DNA of 64,000 nucleotides, taken from assembly GCF_900215605.1 (NCBI RefSeq), contig NZ_OBEL01000001.1, forward strand, positions 1,736,001 to 1,800,000, given 5' to 3'. Shown here in pieces: positions 36,189-47,077 of this stretch (position 1 is the first letter of the stretch; every line of letters starts with the position of its first letter). The notes under the pieces were generated by a model that saw only the letters and a program-made list of their open reading frames with translations, searched no databases and was not told the origin of the DNA. The DNA comes from Cohaesibacter gelatinilyticus (lineage in GTDB: Bacteria > Pseudomonadota > Alphaproteobacteria > Rhizobiales > Cohaesibacteraceae). Position numbers and translations under genes: made by a program.

Positions 36189-37516
36189 CGACGTTTCCCC
36201 CTCAGTTTCGATTTCTTGACCAGCCCTTCATACTGATGGGCAAGCAGATGTCCCTGAATTTGAGACACAGTATCCATGGTTACTGATACAACGATCAGCA
36301 AGGATGTGCCCCCAAAATAGAATGGTACACCGGTTGCAGAAATAAGAAACTCAGGCAAAAGGCAAACAAGAACAAGATAAATCGCACCAAGAACAGAAAT
36401 TCGGGTCAGGATACGATCAATATATTCTGCAGTCCGCTGCCCAGGTCTGATACCGGGAATGAAACCACCATGCTTCTTCAGGTTATCCGCAGTCTCTTGC
36501 GGATTGAACACAATAGCTGTGTAGAAGAAAACAAAGAAGACAATCAAGGCAGCATAAAGAATCATATACAGAGGTTGCCCGTGACCAAGCAGCGCAGTCA
36601 CAGTGGTCAGCCATTCAGGCCCCTGCCCTGAGGCAAAGTTAGCCACAGTTACCGGGAGGAGAAGAAGCGATGAGGCAAAGATCGGCGGAATAACACCGGC
36701 GGTATTCAGCTTCAACGGCAGATGGGACGAATCACCCTGGAACATTTTGTTCCCTACCTGACGCTTCGGATATTGAATGATCAGACGACGTTGAGCACGC
36801 TCCATGAAGACAATGAACGCAATCACAACGATGGCAAGAATGATCACACCGAGAATCAGAGGTGTGGACAAAGCGCCCTGACGACCAAGTTCAAGGGTAC
36901 CCGCGATAGCTGTCGGCAACTCTGCAACGATGCCTGCGAAGATGATCAGGGAAATACCGTTACCGATGCCACGCGCAGTGATCTGCTCGCCAAGCCACAT
37001 CAGGAACATGGTGCCACCAACCAAGGTCAGAACGGCGGAGAAACGGAAAAACAGGCCCGGATCGGTCACAATATCGGTAGAGCCTTCCAGCCCGACCGAA
37101 ATACCATATGCCTGCAAGGTAGCGAGGAAAACCGTACCATAGCGAGTATATTGGTTGATAACCTTACGGCCACGCTCACCATCCTTCTTCAGCTGTTCCA
37201 GTGTTGGAGACACTGTAGTCATAAGCTGAATGATAATGGAGGCGGAAATATAGGGCATGATGCCCAGAGCGAAGATGGCCATACGTCCTACCGCACCACC
37301 GGAGAACATATTGAACAGACCGATGATACCGGTCTGCGCCTGGTTGAAGGCCTGTGCCAGAGCTTCTGGATTGATTCCAGGCAATGGAATGTAAGTACCT
37401 AGGCGATAAACCAACAAAGCACCCAGCGTGAACCAGATGCGTTTCTTAAGCTCTTCTGCCTTGGCAAAAGCACCAAAATTAATATTGGCCGCGAGTTGTT
37501 CAGCTGCCGATGCCAT
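36185..37516 (-). CDS. secY: Preprotein translocase subunit SecY
   Basis: A 443-residue channel subunit with ten membrane helices; the plug and pore ring lie in the N-terminal half ([21 protein letters not shown]). The fifth cytosolic loop carries [15 protein letters not shown], used for ribosome and SecA contact. Coupled to adk by overlap. A U-tract hairpin precedes it (37539-37564). Confidence 0.97.
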   Translation of the reverse strand: MASAAEQLAANINFGAFAKAEELKKRIWFTLGALLVYRLGTYIPLPGINPEALAQAFNQAQTGIIGLFNMFSGGAVGRMAIFALGIMPYISASIIIQLMTTVSPTLEQLKKDGERGRKVINQYTRYGTVFLATLQAYGISVGLEGSTDIVTDPGLFFRFSAVLTLVGGTMFLMWLGEQITARGIGNGISLIIFAGIVAELPTAIAGTLELGRQGALSTPLILGVIILAIVVIAFIVFMERAQRRLIIQYPKRQVGNKMFQGDSSHLPLKLNTAGVIPPIFASSLLLLPVTVANFASGQGPEWLTTVTALLGHGQPLYMILYAALIVFFVFFYTAIVFNPQETADNLKKHGGFIPGIRPGQRTAEYIDRILTRISVLGAIYLVLVCLLPEFLISATGVPFYFGGTSLLIVVSVTMDTVSQIQGHLLAHQYEGLVKKSKLRGKRR

Positions 37517-37538
37517 CTTCTACCCCATCTACTGGAAT

Positions 37539-37564
37539 CAAAAAAGGAGGGCTCGGGAGCCCTC
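37539..37564 (-). terminator. Intra-operon terminator/attenuator between rplO and secY
   Basis: On the minus strand GAGGGCTC / GAGCCCTC forms an eight-pair stem with a very tight loop, followed by CC and six T. It sits 21 bases past the rplO stop and 23 bases before the secY start, so it should lower secY-adk transcription relative to the upstream ribosomal genes. Confidence 0.7.
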
Positions 37565-37584
37565 ACTCTTATAATCTTTTTGGC

Positions 37585-38049
37585 TTACTCTTCACCAACA
37601 ATCTTGACGGTACCACCGGCTTTTTCAACGGCTTCAATTGCTGCTTTGGAAGCACCTTCAATCTCGAAGGAAACCTTGGCAGAAATTTCACCATCGCTCA
37701 GCAGACGAACACCATCCAGAATGCGACGAACCACGCCAGCCTCTTTCAGGGAAGCTACAGTAACTGTCGCGGAAGCATCCAGTTTACCGGCATCGATGGC
37801 CTGCTGAATGCGACCAACAGATACTGCGTTGAAATTCTTCGCAAAGATGTTGTTAAAGCCACGCTTTGGAAGACGACGATGCAAGGGCATCTGACCGCCT
37901 TCAAAGCCTTTGATAGCAACACCAGAGCGGGATTTCTGACCTTTGACACCACGGCCACCGGTTTTACCGATGCCCGAACCGATGCCGCGACCAACGCGCT
38001 TGCGAGAATGCGTAGCGCCGTCGTTATCGCGAATTTCGTTGAGCTTCAT
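37585..38049 (-). CDS. rplO: 50S ribosomal protein L15
   Basis: A 154-residue protein with the glycine/arginine-rich N-terminal extension ([17 protein letters not shown]) that threads into 23S rRNA and a globular C-terminal domain. Upstream of secY in the spc operon. Confidence 0.97.
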   Translation of the reverse strand: MKLNEIRDNDGATHSRKRVGRGIGSGIGKTGGRGVKGQKSRSGVAIKGFEGGQMPLHRRLPKRGFNNIFAKNFNAVSVGRIQQAIDAGKLDASATVTVASLKEAGVVRRILDGVRLLSDGEISAKVSFEIEGASKAAIEAVEKAGGTVKIVGEE

Positions 38050-38067
38050 AATACTCTTCCTCGCCCC

Positions 38068-38265
38068 TTAAGCTTCGTCCACTACGCGAACGAGATGAGA
38101 GACTTTACGGATCATGCCGCGAACTTCAGGAGTATCCTTCAGCGTACGACGACGATGCAACTTGTTGAGGCCAAGACCAACCAGCGTAGCACGCTGATCT
38201 TTCGGCCGACGAAGTGGGCTGCCGATCTGTTCTACAGTAACAGTGCCCTGTTCCTTATTAGCCAT
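38068..38265 (-). CDS. rpmD: 50S ribosomal protein L30
   Basis: A 65-residue protein; the [24 protein letters not shown] stretch is characteristic. Eighteen bases separate it from rplO. Confidence 0.96.
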   Translation of the reverse strand: MANKEQGTVTVEQIGSPLRRPKDQRATLVGLGLNKLHRRRTLKDTPEVRGMIRKVSHLVRVVDEA

Positions 38266-38310
38266 GTCGGGCTCCTCTTATCTAGGTATGACAAGACTGC
38301 GCTTCAAGCC

Positions 38311-38859
38311 TTAAGCTTCAGCGCGGCCTCCGTCAGATACGCGACGACGAGCCTGAAGCGTGGAAACCTTGAGGCCACGACGAGCAGCAACACCACGTGG
38401 GCTGTCTTCTGCTTTCAGAGCATCAAAAGTTGCACGGATCATGTTGTAAGGGTTGGAAGTCCCGATGGACTTGGCAACAACGTCCTGCACACCAAGGGTC
38501 TCAAATACTGCACGCATTGGACCACCGGCAATGATACCAGTACCTGGAGGCGCCGCACGCAATACAACTTTACCAGCGCCGTGACGACCAGCAACGTCAT
38601 GATGCAAAGTGCGACCCTCACGCAGAGGAACACGGATCATGTTGCGTTTGGCAGCTTCAGAAGCCTTGCGAATGGCTTCTGGAACCTCACGAGCTTTACC
38701 GTGACCAAAGCCTACACGGCCCTTTTGGTCACCAATTACTACAAGCGCTGCAAAACCGAAGCGACGACCACCCTTAACCACTTTAGCGACGCGGTTAATA
38801 TGGACTAGTCGGTCGACGAATTCGCTTTCGCGCTCTTCACGATCATTTTTCTTGGTCAT
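38311..38859 (-). CDS. rpsE: 30S ribosomal protein S5
   Basis: A 182-residue protein with a double-stranded RNA-binding-like N-terminal domain ([21 protein letters not shown]) and a C-terminal S5 fold ([15 protein letters not shown]). It shapes decoding accuracy with S4. The loop residues after VKGGRRF look wild-type for spectinomycin response. Confidence 0.97.
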   Translation of the reverse strand: MTKKNDREERESEFVDRLVHINRVAKVVKGGRRFGFAALVVIGDQKGRVGFGHGKAREVPEAIRKASEAAKRNMIRVPLREGRTLHHDVAGRHGAGKVVLRAAPPGTGIIAGGPMRAVFETLGVQDVVAKSIGTSNPYNMIRATFDALKAEDSPRGVAARRGLKVSTLQARRRVSDGGRAEA

Positions 38860-38901
38860 GATATATTTTTCTCTCGTCTGAGCAATCGGTTGCCCGACGC
38901 A

Positions 38902-39264
38902 TTAGAAATTCAATCCGCCTTCACGCGCAGCATCTGCGAGTGATTTGATGCGTCCATGGTAGATATATCCACCACGATCAAAGACCACGTCCTTCACGCC
39001 AGCAGCAACAGCTCGTTCAGCAATGAGCTTGCCAACTTCAGAAGCGGCGGCTACATCCGCGCCGGTTTTCAGCGTATCACGCAGAGATTTCTCGATAGAA
39101 GACGCAGAAGCCAGGGTCACACCCTGCACGTCATCGATGATCTGTGCGTAAATATGCTTGGAAGACCGGTTTATACTCAAACGCGGACGGCCGTTGGCAG
39201 TCTTTTTCAGCGCGCGCCGTACACGAGCACGACGACGCTCAAACTGAGATAATGCCTTCGCCAT
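38902..39264 (-). CDS. rplR: 50S ribosomal protein L18
   Basis: A 120-residue 5S-rRNA-binding protein; [20 protein letters not shown] and [24 protein letters not shown] are the family landmarks. Confidence 0.97.
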   Translation of the reverse strand: MAKALSQFERRRARVRRALKKTANGRPRLSINRSSKHIYAQIIDDVQGVTLASASSIEKSLRDTLKTGADVAAASEVGKLIAERAVAAGVKDVVFDRGGYIYHGRIKSLADAAREGGLNF

Positions 39265-39276
39265 AGTTTTTTTCCG

Positions 39277-39810
39277 TTACTTCTTCTTACCTTCCTTGCG
39301 GAAGATATATTCGTCAACATATTTAACACCTTTGCCTTTGTAAGGCTCGGGTGGGCGGTACTTGCGGATTTCAGCAGCAACCTGGCCAACAGCTTGCTTA
39401 TCAATGCCGCTTACAGTGATCTCTGTTGGCTTTGGACAAGCAACAGTAACACCTGCAGGCACTTCATAAACAACATCGTGCGAGAAACCAAGTGCAAGTT
39501 GAAGGTCTGTGCCCTTCATTTGCGCGCGGTAACCAACACCGTTGATAGCCAGCTTCTTCTCAAATCCGGCAGAAACACCGGTAAGGATGTTGAGAATCTG
39601 GGTGCGAGACATACCCCACAATGAGCGAGCGGTCTTGGATTTACCGCGTGGCTCTACCAGAATACCATCATCCGTCATTTTAGCATCGACATCGTCAGAA
39701 AGCACGAAAGAGAGTTCACCCTTTGGGCCTTTTACTTTGACGGTCTTGCCATCGATTGTCGCAGTAACGCCCGCAGGCACTGCAACAGGCTTTTTGCCAA
39801 TTCTTGACAT
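39277..39810 (-). CDS. rplF: 50S ribosomal protein L6
   Basis: A 177-residue protein with two repeated L6 domains; starts at [14 protein letters not shown] (ATG 39810) and ends in the [20 protein letters not shown] region near the factor-binding site. An upstream extension of the open frame is not used. Confidence 0.97.
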   Translation of the reverse strand: MSRIGKKPVAVPAGVTATIDGKTVKVKGPKGELSFVLSDDVDAKMTDDGILVEPRGKSKTARSLWGMSRTQILNILTGVSAGFEKKLAINGVGYRAQMKGTDLQLALGFSHDVVYEVPAGVTVACPKPTEITVSGIDKQAVGQVAAEIRKYRPPEPYKGKGVKYVDEYIFRKEGKKK

Positions 39811-39851
39811 AAGACTAACCTGTCCGGATCTAGAGCAACAAGGAGGCCGCG

Positions 39852-40250
39852 TCAGAAGACGCGGCACAGAACCTCACCACCCACGTTGTTCTCACGTGCA
39901 TCATGATCGGCCATCACACCTTTTGGTGTGGAGACGATCGAAATACCAAGACCATTGTTGACGCGTGGAATATTCTTCACAGACGCATACACACGACGAC
40001 CAGGCTTGGATACACGCTGGATTTCACGGATCACCGGCTCTCCATCGAAGTATTTCAGCTCGATCTCGAGCTCGGACTTGCCGCCTTCGAATTCGACGGT
40101 GGTGTAGCCGCGGATGTACCCTTCTGAAGCCAAAACGTCAAGTACACGTTGACGCAATTTGGAAGCAGGAGTGGAAACTTTTACTTTGCTACGCATCTGC
40201 GCATTGCGGATACGGGTGAGCATATCCCCAAGAGGATCAGTCATTACCAT
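39852..40250 (-). CDS. rpsH: 30S ribosomal protein S8
   Basis: A 132-residue 16S rRNA-binding assembly protein; [15 protein letters not shown] and the C-terminal [18 protein letters not shown] identify it. In E. coli S8 represses the spc operon by binding the rplE leader; such control here is only inferred. Confidence 0.97.
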   Translation of the reverse strand: MVMTDPLGDMLTRIRNAQMRSKVKVSTPASKLRQRVLDVLASEGYIRGYTTVEFEGGKSELEIELKYFDGEPVIREIQRVSKPGRRVYASVKNIPRVNNGLGISIVSTPKGVMADHDARENNVGGEVLCRVF

Positions 40251-40263
40251 GATACCGCGCTCC

Positions 40264-40569
40264 TTACCAGCTCGATTTTACCAGGCCAGGGATCTTGCCC
40301 TGATTACCCAGTTCACGAAGAGAAATACGTGACATCTTCAACTTGCGATAGTAACCGCGTGGACGGCCAGTTACTTCACAGCGGTTGCGGACGCGGATCG
40401 ATGCGGAGTTGCGCGGAAGCTCGGCAAGCTTCAAGCGAGCCTTAAACCGCTCTTCAAGCGACAGAGACTCATCTTTCGCCATTGCTTTCAATGTTGCACG
40501 CTTTGCAGCGTACTTTGAAACCAGGCGGTCACGAGCTTTGTTCTTCTCAACAGCGCTCTTTTTAGCCAT
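40264..40569 (-). CDS. rpsN: 30S ribosomal protein S14 (zinc-free form)
   Basis: A 101-residue protein of the long, C-minus type: the CxxC zinc knuckle is absent, and [18 protein letters not shown] is the conserved core. Confidence 0.97.
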   Translation of the reverse strand: MAKKSAVEKNKARDRLVSKYAAKRATLKAMAKDESLSLEERFKARLKLAELPRNSASIRVRNRCEVTGRPRGYYRKLKMSRISLRELGNQGKIPGLVKSSW

Positions 40570-40598
40570 TGTTCTTTCCTCGTACTTTCCGCAGGGCC

Positions 40599-41156
40599 TT
40601 AACGGCTGAACGGGAAGTTGAATTCGGTCAGCAGGGCGCGTGCTTCATCATCATTGTTTGCAGAGGTGCAAACGATGATATCCATGCCCCAGATCTGATC
40701 AACTTTATCATAATCGATTTCAGGGAAAACGATATGCTCTTTCAGGCCCATGGCGAAGTTGCCATTGCCGTCGAAGCTTTTCCCATTCAAACCACGGAAG
40801 TCACGTACACGAGGCAGTGCAATCGTGATCAGACGATCAAGAAATTCATACATGCGCTCGCCACGAAGGGTAACCTTCACACCGATTGGCATGCCTTCAC
40901 GCAGCTTGAAAGTCGCAATAGACTTACGAGCTTTGGTGATTACTGGTTTCTGACCAGCGATCTGTTCCAAATCACCCAGTGCAGATTTGATCTTCTTGGA
41001 ATCGCCGACGGCTTCGCCAACGCCCATGTTAAGAACGATCTTTTCCAGTTTAGGCATCCGCATAGGATTGCTGTACTGGAATTTTTCCTGCATCTTGGCG
41101 CGGATAACGTCTTCGTACTGCGTCTTCAGACGCGGAGTGTAAGCAGCCTCAGCCAT
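40599..41156 (-). CDS. rplE: 50S ribosomal protein L5
   Basis: A 185-residue 5S-rRNA-binding protein at the central protuberance; [11 protein letters not shown] and [19 protein letters not shown] are diagnostic. ATG 41156 overlaps the end of rplX by eight bases. Confidence 0.97.
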   Translation of the reverse strand: MAEAAYTPRLKTQYEDVIRAKMQEKFQYSNPMRMPKLEKIVLNMGVGEAVGDSKKIKSALGDLEQIAGQKPVITKARKSIATFKLREGMPIGVKVTLRGERMYEFLDRLITIALPRVRDFRGLNGKSFDGNGNFAMGLKEHIVFPEIDYDKVDQIWGMDIIVCTSANNDDEARALLTEFNFPFSR

Positions 41157-41466
41157 CAATCACATCTCCTGAACGTTTTGCCACGCGTACTTTGGCACCG
41201 TCTTCCTGGATTTTGAAACCAACGCGAGTTGGCTTGTTATCCTTTGGATCGGCCAGAGCCAGATTGGACAGATGAATAGCGGCTTCCTTGGTAATGATGC
41301 CACCCTCTTGTCCCTGGGTCTGACGCTGATGACGCTTGACCAAATTAACGCCTCGAACGATTGCCCGCTCTTCAGCAGGCAAGACCTGAACGATCTCACC
41401 GCTCTTGCCCTTGTCTTTACCGGCAAGAACAATGACGCGATCACCCTTCTTGAGTTTCGCAGCCAT
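41149..41466 (-). CDS. rplX: 50S ribosomal protein L24
   Basis: A 105-residue assembly initiator with an N-terminal KOW motif ([20 protein letters not shown]). Its ATG shares a base with the rplN stop (TAATG). Confidence 0.97.
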   Translation of the reverse strand: MAAKLKKGDRVIVLAGKDKGKSGEIVQVLPAEERAIVRGVNLVKRHQRQTQGQEGGIITKEAAIHLSNLALADPKDNKPTRVGFKIQEDGAKVRVAKRSGDVIDG

Positions 41467-41834
41467 TACAGCACCTCCGGAGCAAGGGAAATGATTTTCA
41501 TATGGTTGTGAGCACGCAGCTCACGAGGAACCGGGCCGAAGATACGAGTACCTACGGGTTCCTTATTGTTGTTCACCAGAACAGCAGCATTACGATCAAA
41601 ACGGATGACAGAGCCATCCGGACGACGGATTGCTTTTGCGGTACGAACCACAACAGCTTTCATCACATCGCCCTTTTTCACGCGTCCACGAGGAATAGCT
41701 TCCTTGACGGAAACGACAATGATGTCGCCTACGCCAGCATATTTCCGCTTGGAGCCGCCGAGCACTTTGATGCACATGACACGACGTGCGCCGGAGTTAT
41801 CCGCGACGTCAAGGTTTGTTTGCATCTGAATCAT
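41466..41834 (-). CDS. rplN: 50S ribosomal protein L14
   Basis: A 122-residue protein at the subunit interface; [18 protein letters not shown] and FGPVPRELR are signatures. Confidence 0.97.
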   Translation of the reverse strand: MIQMQTNLDVADNSGARRVMCIKVLGGSKRKYAGVGDIIVVSVKEAIPRGRVKKGDVMKAVVVRTAKAIRRPDGSVIRFDRNAAVLVNNNKEPVGTRIFGPVPRELRAHNHMKIISLAPEVL

Positions 41835-41902
41835 GACTGGCCGCCTTTTTTATTTTCCCGACCGCATCACTGCGACGGGCTTACGTCCAAATTCAAGAGG
41901 GA

Positions 41903-42148
41903 TTAAGAGGCAGGAGCGTCCTTGCCAACTACAATCCAGCGTTTCGACTTAGAAATAGGTGCAGTTTCCTGAATGAAAATCTGGTCACCTACTTTGAAGG
42001 AATTACCTTCGTCATGAGCCTGGTAGCGCTTGGAGCGACGCACAGTCTTCTTCAGAAGCGGGTGCGTAAAACGGCGCTCTACCTTCACAACAACGGTCTT
42101 ATCCTGCTTGTCGCTGACGACGAGACCTTGCAATACTCGTTTAGGCAT
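41903..42148 (-). CDS. rpsQ: 30S ribosomal protein S17
   Basis: An 81-residue OB-fold protein; starts [20 protein letters not shown] at ATG 42148. The short upstream extension in the open frame is not family-like. Confidence 0.96.
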   Translation of the reverse strand: MPKRVLQGLVVSDKQDKTVVVKVERRFTHPLLKKTVRRSKRYQAHDEGNSFKVGDQIFIQETAPISKSKRWIVVGKDAPAS

Positions 42149-42158
42149 CTCGTCCTCC

Positions 42159-42359
42159 TTATTCTGCTGCCGCTGCACGCTTCTCACGTGCAATGGTCAT
42201 CAGGCGTGCAATGTCACGACGAACCTGTCGTACACGCACGGTGTTTTCCAACTGACCGGTTGCAGCCTGAAAGCGCAGATTGAACTGCTCTTTCTTCAGC
42301 TTTACCAACTCATCAGCGATCTGGTCCGACGTCATCGCGCGGACATCTGATGCTTTCAT
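42159..42359 (-). CDS. rpmC: 50S ribosomal protein L29
   Basis: A 66-residue two-helix protein near the exit tunnel; [20 protein letters not shown] is the signature. Confidence 0.96.
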   Translation of the reverse strand: MKASDVRAMTSDQIADELVKLKKEQFNLRFQAATGQLENTVRVRQVRRDIARLMTIAREKRAAAAE

Positions 42360-42378
42360 GGGTTTATCCCTTCACACC

Positions 42379-42792
42379 TTAGTCGGCGATGCGCTGTACG
42401 AAGCGTGTCTTGATAGGCAACTTCGCAGCAGCAAGCCGCATGGCTTCCCGAGCAACATCGTTCGGTACGCCATCAATTTCAAACATAATGCGGCCCGGCT
42501 TCACACGAGCTGCCCAATATTCAGGAGAACCTTTACCTTTACCCATGCGGACTTCGGTAGGTTTCTTGGATACAGGCACATCAGGGAAGATGCGGATCCA
42601 CACGCGACCGGCACGTTTCATGTGACGGGTCATAGCACGACGCGCAGCCTCGATCTGACGAGCGGTGATACGCGCAGGCTCTTGAGCCTTCAGGCCGTAG
42701 GCGCCAAAATTGAGCTCGAAGCCCCCTTTTGCAACGCCATGAATGCGGCCCTTGTGCTGCTTGCGATATTTTGTGCGCTTTGGTTGCAGCAT
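42379..42792 (-). CDS. rplP: 50S ribosomal protein L16
   Basis: A 137-residue protein by the A-site tRNA elbow; begins [16 protein letters not shown] and holds the [12 protein letters not shown] loop with the conserved arginine that can be hydroxylated in other bacteria. Confidence 0.97.
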   Translation of the reverse strand: MLQPKRTKYRKQHKGRIHGVAKGGFELNFGAYGLKAQEPARITARQIEAARRAMTRHMKRAGRVWIRIFPDVPVSKKPTEVRMGKGKGSPEYWAARVKPGRIMFEIDGVPNDVAREAMRLAAAKLPIKTRFVQRIAD

Positions 42793-42823
42793 TGATTTTC
42801 TCTCTTACCTCAGCTGGTACAAA

Positions 42824-43540
42824 TCAAGCAGCGGGCTTATTACGCCGACGCTGGTTGTTGTTGCCACCTTCCTGGCCCGCAAGTGCACGCTTCTCAGACG
42901 CCATGGGATCGTGTTCCATGATTTCGCCTTTGTAGATCCACACTTTAATGCCGGAAATGCCGTAAGCCGTCAGAGCTTCTGCAGTACCGTAATCGATATC
43001 GGCACGCAGAGTATGAAGCGGTACGCGGCCTTCACGATACCATTCGGTACGAGCGATTTCTGCTCCACCCAAACGGCCAGCGCAATTGATACGAATGCCT
43101 TCGGCACCCATACGCATTGCAGACTGAACGGCACGCTTCATAGCACGACGGAATGCGACACGACGCTCCAGCTGCTGAGCAATAGACTGAGCAACCAGGT
43201 TTGCATCGGTCTCTGGCTTGCGCACTTCAACAATGTTGATATGCACATCAGAGTCCGTCAGTTTGCCAACCTTGCGACGAAGTTTCTCAATATCAGCGCC
43301 TTTACGGCCGATAACGATGCCCGGACGTGCAGAGTGAATGGTCACACGGCACTTCTTATGTGGGCGTTCGATCACGATCTTGGAAACAGCAGCCTGCTTG
43401 AGAAGCTCGGACAGCATGTTCCGAATAGCGTAATCTTCATGAAGAAGAGCACCATATTCGGTTTTACCAGCATACCAGCGAGAATCCCAAGTCCGGTTGA
43501 TGCCCAGACGAAGACCAATCGGATTTACCTTATGACCCAT
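42824..43540 (-). CDS. rpsC: 30S ribosomal protein S3
   Basis: A 238-residue protein at the mRNA entry channel; type II KH domain ([15 protein letters not shown], about 55-105) and a C-terminal domain ending in a basic, Asn/Gln/Arg-rich tail. TGATG overlap with rplV. Confidence 0.97.
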   Translation of the reverse strand: MGHKVNPIGLRLGINRTWDSRWYAGKTEYGALLHEDYAIRNMLSELLKQAAVSKIVIERPHKKCRVTIHSARPGIVIGRKGADIEKLRRKVGKLTDSDVHINIVEVRKPETDANLVAQSIAQQLERRVAFRRAMKRAVQSAMRMGAEGIRINCAGRLGGAEIARTEWYREGRVPLHTLRADIDYGTAEALTAYGISGIKVWIYKGEIMEHDPMASEKRALAGQEGGNNNQRRRNKPAA

Positions 43541-43920
43541 CAGGCTGTCTCCTCGACTTCACGAACAACGATCGTCAGGTTGGAGAAAGGCTTGAGGATC
43601 TTGCCAACACGACCACGAGCACGTGGCTGCCAGCGTTTCATGACCAAAGCCTTACCAACATAGGCTTCTGCAACAACCAATGCATCAACATCCAACTCGT
43701 GGTTGTTTTCAGCATTAGCAATCGCAGATTCCAAACATTTCTTAACATCACGAGCAATGCGCTTGGATGAGAAAGTCAAATCAGCCAGAGCTGTATCGAC
43801 TTTCTTACCGCGAATCATTGCAGCGACAAGGTTCAGTTTCTGGGGAGAAACACGAAGCATACGGCTTACTGCCTTTGCTTCATTGTCTTTCAATACGCGT
43901 GCGCGTTTTGCCTTACCCAT
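43540..43920 (-). CDS. rplV: 50S ribosomal protein L22
   Basis: A 126-residue exit-tunnel protein; the extended hairpin carries [13 protein letters not shown]. Overlaps rpsS (TAATG). Confidence 0.97.
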   Translation of the reverse strand: MGKAKRARVLKDNEAKAVSRMLRVSPQKLNLVAAMIRGKKVDTALADLTFSSKRIARDVKKCLESAIANAENNHELDVDALVVAEAYVGKALVMKRWQPRARGRVGKILKPFSNLTIVVREVEETA

Positions 43921-44198
43921 TATTTCCTCCGAGCCTTTTTATCAGCACCATGACCGTAGTAGGTGCGGGATGGAGAAAATTCACCGAACTTGTGTCCCAC
44001 CATCTCTTCAGAGATGAGGACAGGTACATGTTTCTGGCCGTTATACACACCAAAGGTGAGTCCAACGAAGTGAGGCAAAATGGTAGAGCGACGGCTCCAC
44101 GTTTTGATCACTTCGTTGCGGCCGGAAGCGCGAACCTTGTCTGCCTTCTTCAGAAGGTATCCGTCTACAAACGGACCTTTCCAAACAGAACGTGCCAT
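43920..44198 (-). CDS. rpsS: 30S ribosomal protein S19
   Basis: A 92-residue head protein paired with S13; [15 protein letters not shown] and the [16 protein letters not shown] tail are characteristic. Confidence 0.97.
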   Translation of the reverse strand: MARSVWKGPFVDGYLLKKADKVRASGRNEVIKTWSRRSTILPHFVGLTFGVYNGQKHVPVLISEEMVGHKFGEFSPSRTYYGHGADKKARRK

Positions 44199-44208
44199 CG
44201 GTTAACCC

Positions 44209-45042
44209 TTATTTCTTGCGCTGATGACGACTACGAACAATAAACTTGTCGGTCGTCTTGTTGCTGCGAGTACGCTTACCCTTGGTAGGCTTACCCCATG
44301 GAGAAACAGGATGACGGCCACCAGAAGTACGGCCTTCACCACCACCATGTGGGTGATCTACTGGGTTCATAGCAACACCACGCACCTCTGGACGTTTACC
44401 CAACCAGCGGGAACGACCAGCTTTACCGTGATTAATGTTCGAATGCTCGGGGTTGGATACAGCACCGACGCTTGCCATGCAAGTGCCAAGTACCAATCTT
44501 GTCTCCCCGGAGTTCAAACGAATGATCGCATAACCCTGATCACGACCCACCAACTGTGCATAAGCCCCGGCAGAACGGGCGATCTGACCACCTTTACCAG
44601 GCTTCAGCTCGACATTGTGGATGATCGTGCCAACTGGCATGTTCGCCAAAGGCATTGCGTTGCCCGGCTTGATGTCAGCAGATTCGCTGGCAATCACCTT
44701 GTCCCCTGCAGCAATACGCTGTGGAGCCAGAATGTATGCCTGCTCACCATCTGCATAATTCACCAGTGCGATGAATGCAGAACGGTTAGGATCATATTCC
44801 AGACGCTCAATCGTGCCTTCTACGTCAAACTTGCGACGCTTGAAGTCGATCATGCGGTAGGTACGTTTATGACCACCGCCGCGGCGGCGGGACGTAATAC
44901 GACCTGTGTTGTTGCGGCCACCAGACTTGGTCAAACCTTCAGTGAGTTTCTTGACCGGCTTGCCCTTCCAAAGGCCAGAACGATCAACAATCACCAATTG
45001 GCGCTGTCCAGGGCTAGTGGGTTTAAAGGTCTTGAGTGCCAT
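44209..45042 (-). CDS. rplB: 50S ribosomal protein L2
   Basis: A 277-residue core protein required for subunit joining and peptidyl-transferase structure. [18 protein letters not shown] and the catalytic-site-proximal [16 protein letters not shown] loop are intact. Confidence 0.98.
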   Translation of the reverse strand: MALKTFKPTSPGQRQLVIVDRSGLWKGKPVKKLTEGLTKSGGRNNTGRITSRRRGGGHKRTYRMIDFKRRKFDVEGTIERLEYDPNRSAFIALVNYADGEQAYILAPQRIAAGDKVIASESADIKPGNAMPLANMPVGTIIHNVELKPGKGGQIARSAGAYAQLVGRDQGYAIIRLNSGETRLVLGTCMASVGAVSNPEHSNINHGKAGRSRWLGKRPEVRGVAMNPVDHPHGGGEGRTSGGRHPVSPWGKPTKGKRTRSNKTTDKFIVRSRHQRKK

Positions 45043-45066
45043 GACTTCAGCCTATCCCAAAATTCC

Positions 45067-45360
45067 TTAAAGACCAGTCGTGACGTCGATTGACTGACCA
45101 TCTTCGAGGGTCACAATCGCTTTTTTCACGTCTACCTGCTTGCCGACAATGCCTTTGAAACGCTTCACTTTACCCTTACGGACCAAAGTGTTAACGCTTT
45201 TGACTTTGACAGAAAACAGCGCTTCAACAGCGGCCTTGATTTCTGGTTTAGTCGCATCCTGGGATACATTGAAAACAACCTTGTCCTGTTCGGACTGAAT
45301 GGTTGCCTTCTCAGTAATCACTGGGCTGCGGATGATATCGTAATGACGAAGGTTGGTCAT
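45067..45360 (-). CDS. rplW: 50S ribosomal protein L23
   Basis: A 97-residue docking site for trigger factor and SRP at the exit tunnel. [12 protein letters not shown] and [15 protein letters not shown] are signatures. ATGA overlap with rplD. Confidence 0.97.
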   Translation of the reverse strand: MTNLRHYDIIRSPVITEKATIQSEQDKVVFNVSQDATKPEIKAAVEALFSVKVKSVNTLVRKGKVKRFKGIVGKQVDVKKAIVTLEDGQSIDVTTGL

Positions 45361-45977
45361 TTGAACCGTTCCTCCAGAGCATCGACTGCGGCCTTGGTCA
45401 GAACCAGAGTGTCGCGACGCAGAACATCAAGAACATTGATGCCCTGAACTGGCAACACATCGATACCGACGATATTGCGAGCAGCTTTAGCAAAGTTGCT
45501 ATCGACTTCCTGACCAGCAATGAACAATGCGTTCTCGATGCCAAGACCTTTAACCTGTGCAGAAACTGCAGCAGTCTTAGGTGCATCAGCCTTCACATCA
45601 TCAAGAATGATCAGAGATTCATTCTTCAACTTGGAAGACAGAGCATGTTTCAGCGCCAGCGCACGAACTTTCTTTGGCAGCGCAATCGCATGATCGCGAA
45701 CAACTGGACCAAAGGCACGACCACCACCACGGAACTGAGGCACTTTCTTGTTGCCGTGACGAGCGCCACCGGAGCCCTTCTGGCGAAGGTACTTCTTGGT
45801 GGTGCCAGTGATTTCAGCACGTGTCTTGGTCTTATGGGTGCCGGACATCCGTTTCATCTGTTGATAACGAACCATACGGGCCAGAATATCGGCACGTGGC
45901 TCAAGACCAAAGACTTCATCAGAAACGGATACAGAACCCGCATCCTTACCATCGAGGGTTTTAACTTGCAGTTCCAT
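45357..45977 (-). CDS. rplD: 50S ribosomal protein L4
   Basis: A 206-residue protein lining the exit tunnel; the [20 protein letters not shown] loop reaches the tunnel. L4 is the S10-operon repressor in E. coli; whether it regulates here is unknown. TAATG overlap with rplC. Confidence 0.97.
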   Translation of the reverse strand: MELQVKTLDGKDAGSVSVSDEVFGLEPRADILARMVRYQQMKRMSGTHKTKTRAEITGTTKKYLRQKGSGGARHGNKKVPQFRGGGRAFGPVVRDHAIALPKKVRALALKHALSSKLKNESLIILDDVKADAPKTAAVSAQVKGLGIENALFIAGQEVDSNFAKAARNIVGIDVLPVQGINVLDVLRRDTLVLTKAAVDALEERFK

Positions 45978-46681
45978 TATTCTTCGCCCTCCTTAGCAGC
46001 AGCTTCAGCTGCACGGACAGCGCCAGGAACAGGTGCCTCGGCAGGACGCGCACGTTTTACCGCATCCTTGATCAGGATCCAGCCGCCTTTGGAACCAGGA
46101 ACAGCGCCCTGAACCAAAACCAGACCACGCTCAGCGTCGGTCTTGACGACCTTCAGGTTCTGGGTGGTGACACGGGTAGCACCCATGTGACCGGCCATCT
46201 TCTTACCTTTGAAGACCTTACCAGGATCCTGACACTGACCGGTAGAACCGTGAGCACGGTGGGAGATGGAGTTACCGTGCGTTGCACGACCACCACCAAA
46301 GTTGTGACGCTTCATGGAACCGGCAAAACCTTTACCGATAGAAGTACCAACAACATCCACATGCTGACCAGCTACATAATGATCCGCAGTCAGCTCGGAA
46401 CCAACCTCAATGAGGTTGTCTTCGCTTACACGGAACTCAGCCACTTTACGTTTCGGCTCAACTTTAGCCACTGCAAAGTGGCCGCGCATCTGCTTCGAAA
46501 CGTTTTTAACTTTGGCTTTACCTACACCCAACTGAAGTGCAGTATAACCATTTTTTTCTACAGTTCGCTGAGCAACAACCTGGCAATTCTCAACTTTGAG
46601 AACCGTCACTGGTACATGTTCACCAGTTTCGGTATAAATGCGGGTCATTCCCAACTTCTGTGCGATCACACCAGAACGCAT
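45977..46681 (-). CDS. rplC: 50S ribosomal protein L3
   Basis: A 234-residue assembly initiator; [12 protein letters not shown] and [10 protein letters not shown]-like loop ([18 protein letters not shown]) near the peptidyl-transferase centre. The C-terminal end is an Ala/Glu-rich extension beyond the usual fold. Confidence 0.97.
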   Translation of the reverse strand: MRSGVIAQKLGMTRIYTETGEHVPVTVLKVENCQVVAQRTVEKNGYTALQLGVGKAKVKNVSKQMRGHFAVAKVEPKRKVAEFRVSEDNLIEVGSELTADHYVAGQHVDVVGTSIGKGFAGSMKRHNFGGGRATHGNSISHRAHGSTGQCQDPGKVFKGKKMAGHMGATRVTTQNLKVVKTDAERGLVLVQGAVPGSKGGWILIKDAVKRARPAEAPVPGAVRAAEAAAKEGEE

Positions 46682-46705
46682 GGCTACTCTCGCCTTTCGC
46701 TCAAG

Positions 46706-47014
46706 TTAGAGCTTAATTTCAACGTCCACACCGGCCGCAAGATCAAGCTTCATGAGGGCATCAACCGTCTGCGGGGTCGGGTCGATAATATCGAGAAGAC
46801 GCTTATGCGTGCGGATCTCGAACTGCTCACGGCTTTTCTTATTTACGTGCGGCGAACGGTTGACAGTGAACTTCTCGATCCGTGTTGGCAGCGGAACCGG
46901 GCCGCGAACATTGGCGCCGGTACGTTTCGCAGTGGAAACAATTTCCTTAGCCGAAGTATCAAGAATGCGGTGGTCGAATGCCTTGAGGCGGATTCGAATA
47001 TTCTGACCGTTCAT
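46706..47014 (-). CDS. rpsJ: 30S ribosomal protein S10 / NusE
   Basis: A 102-residue protein with double roles in the 30S head and in NusB-dependent antitermination; [14 protein letters not shown] and [19 protein letters not shown] are diagnostic. First gene of the S10 group. Confidence 0.97.
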   Translation of the reverse strand: MNGQNIRIRLKAFDHRILDTSAKEIVSTAKRTGANVRGPVPLPTRIEKFTVNRSPHVNKKSREQFEIRTHKRLLDIIDPTPQTVDALMKLDLAAGVDVEIKL

Positions 47015-47034
47015 AATTTAATCCTCAAAAGACC

Positions 47035-47066
47035 GGGGTGCATCTGGATGCATCCTTATGCACCCC
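47035..47066 (-). promoter_or_regulatory. Hairpin between tuf and rpsJ (S10 leader or attenuator)
   Basis: GGGGTGCAT / ATGCACCCC forms a nine-pair stem; its loop contains the palindrome GGATGCATCC, which could fold separately. On the minus strand it is followed by GGTCTTTTG. Placed 11 bases after the tuf stop and 20 bases before the rpsJ start. Confidence 0.55.
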
Positions 47067-47077
47067 TGCCCTAATGA

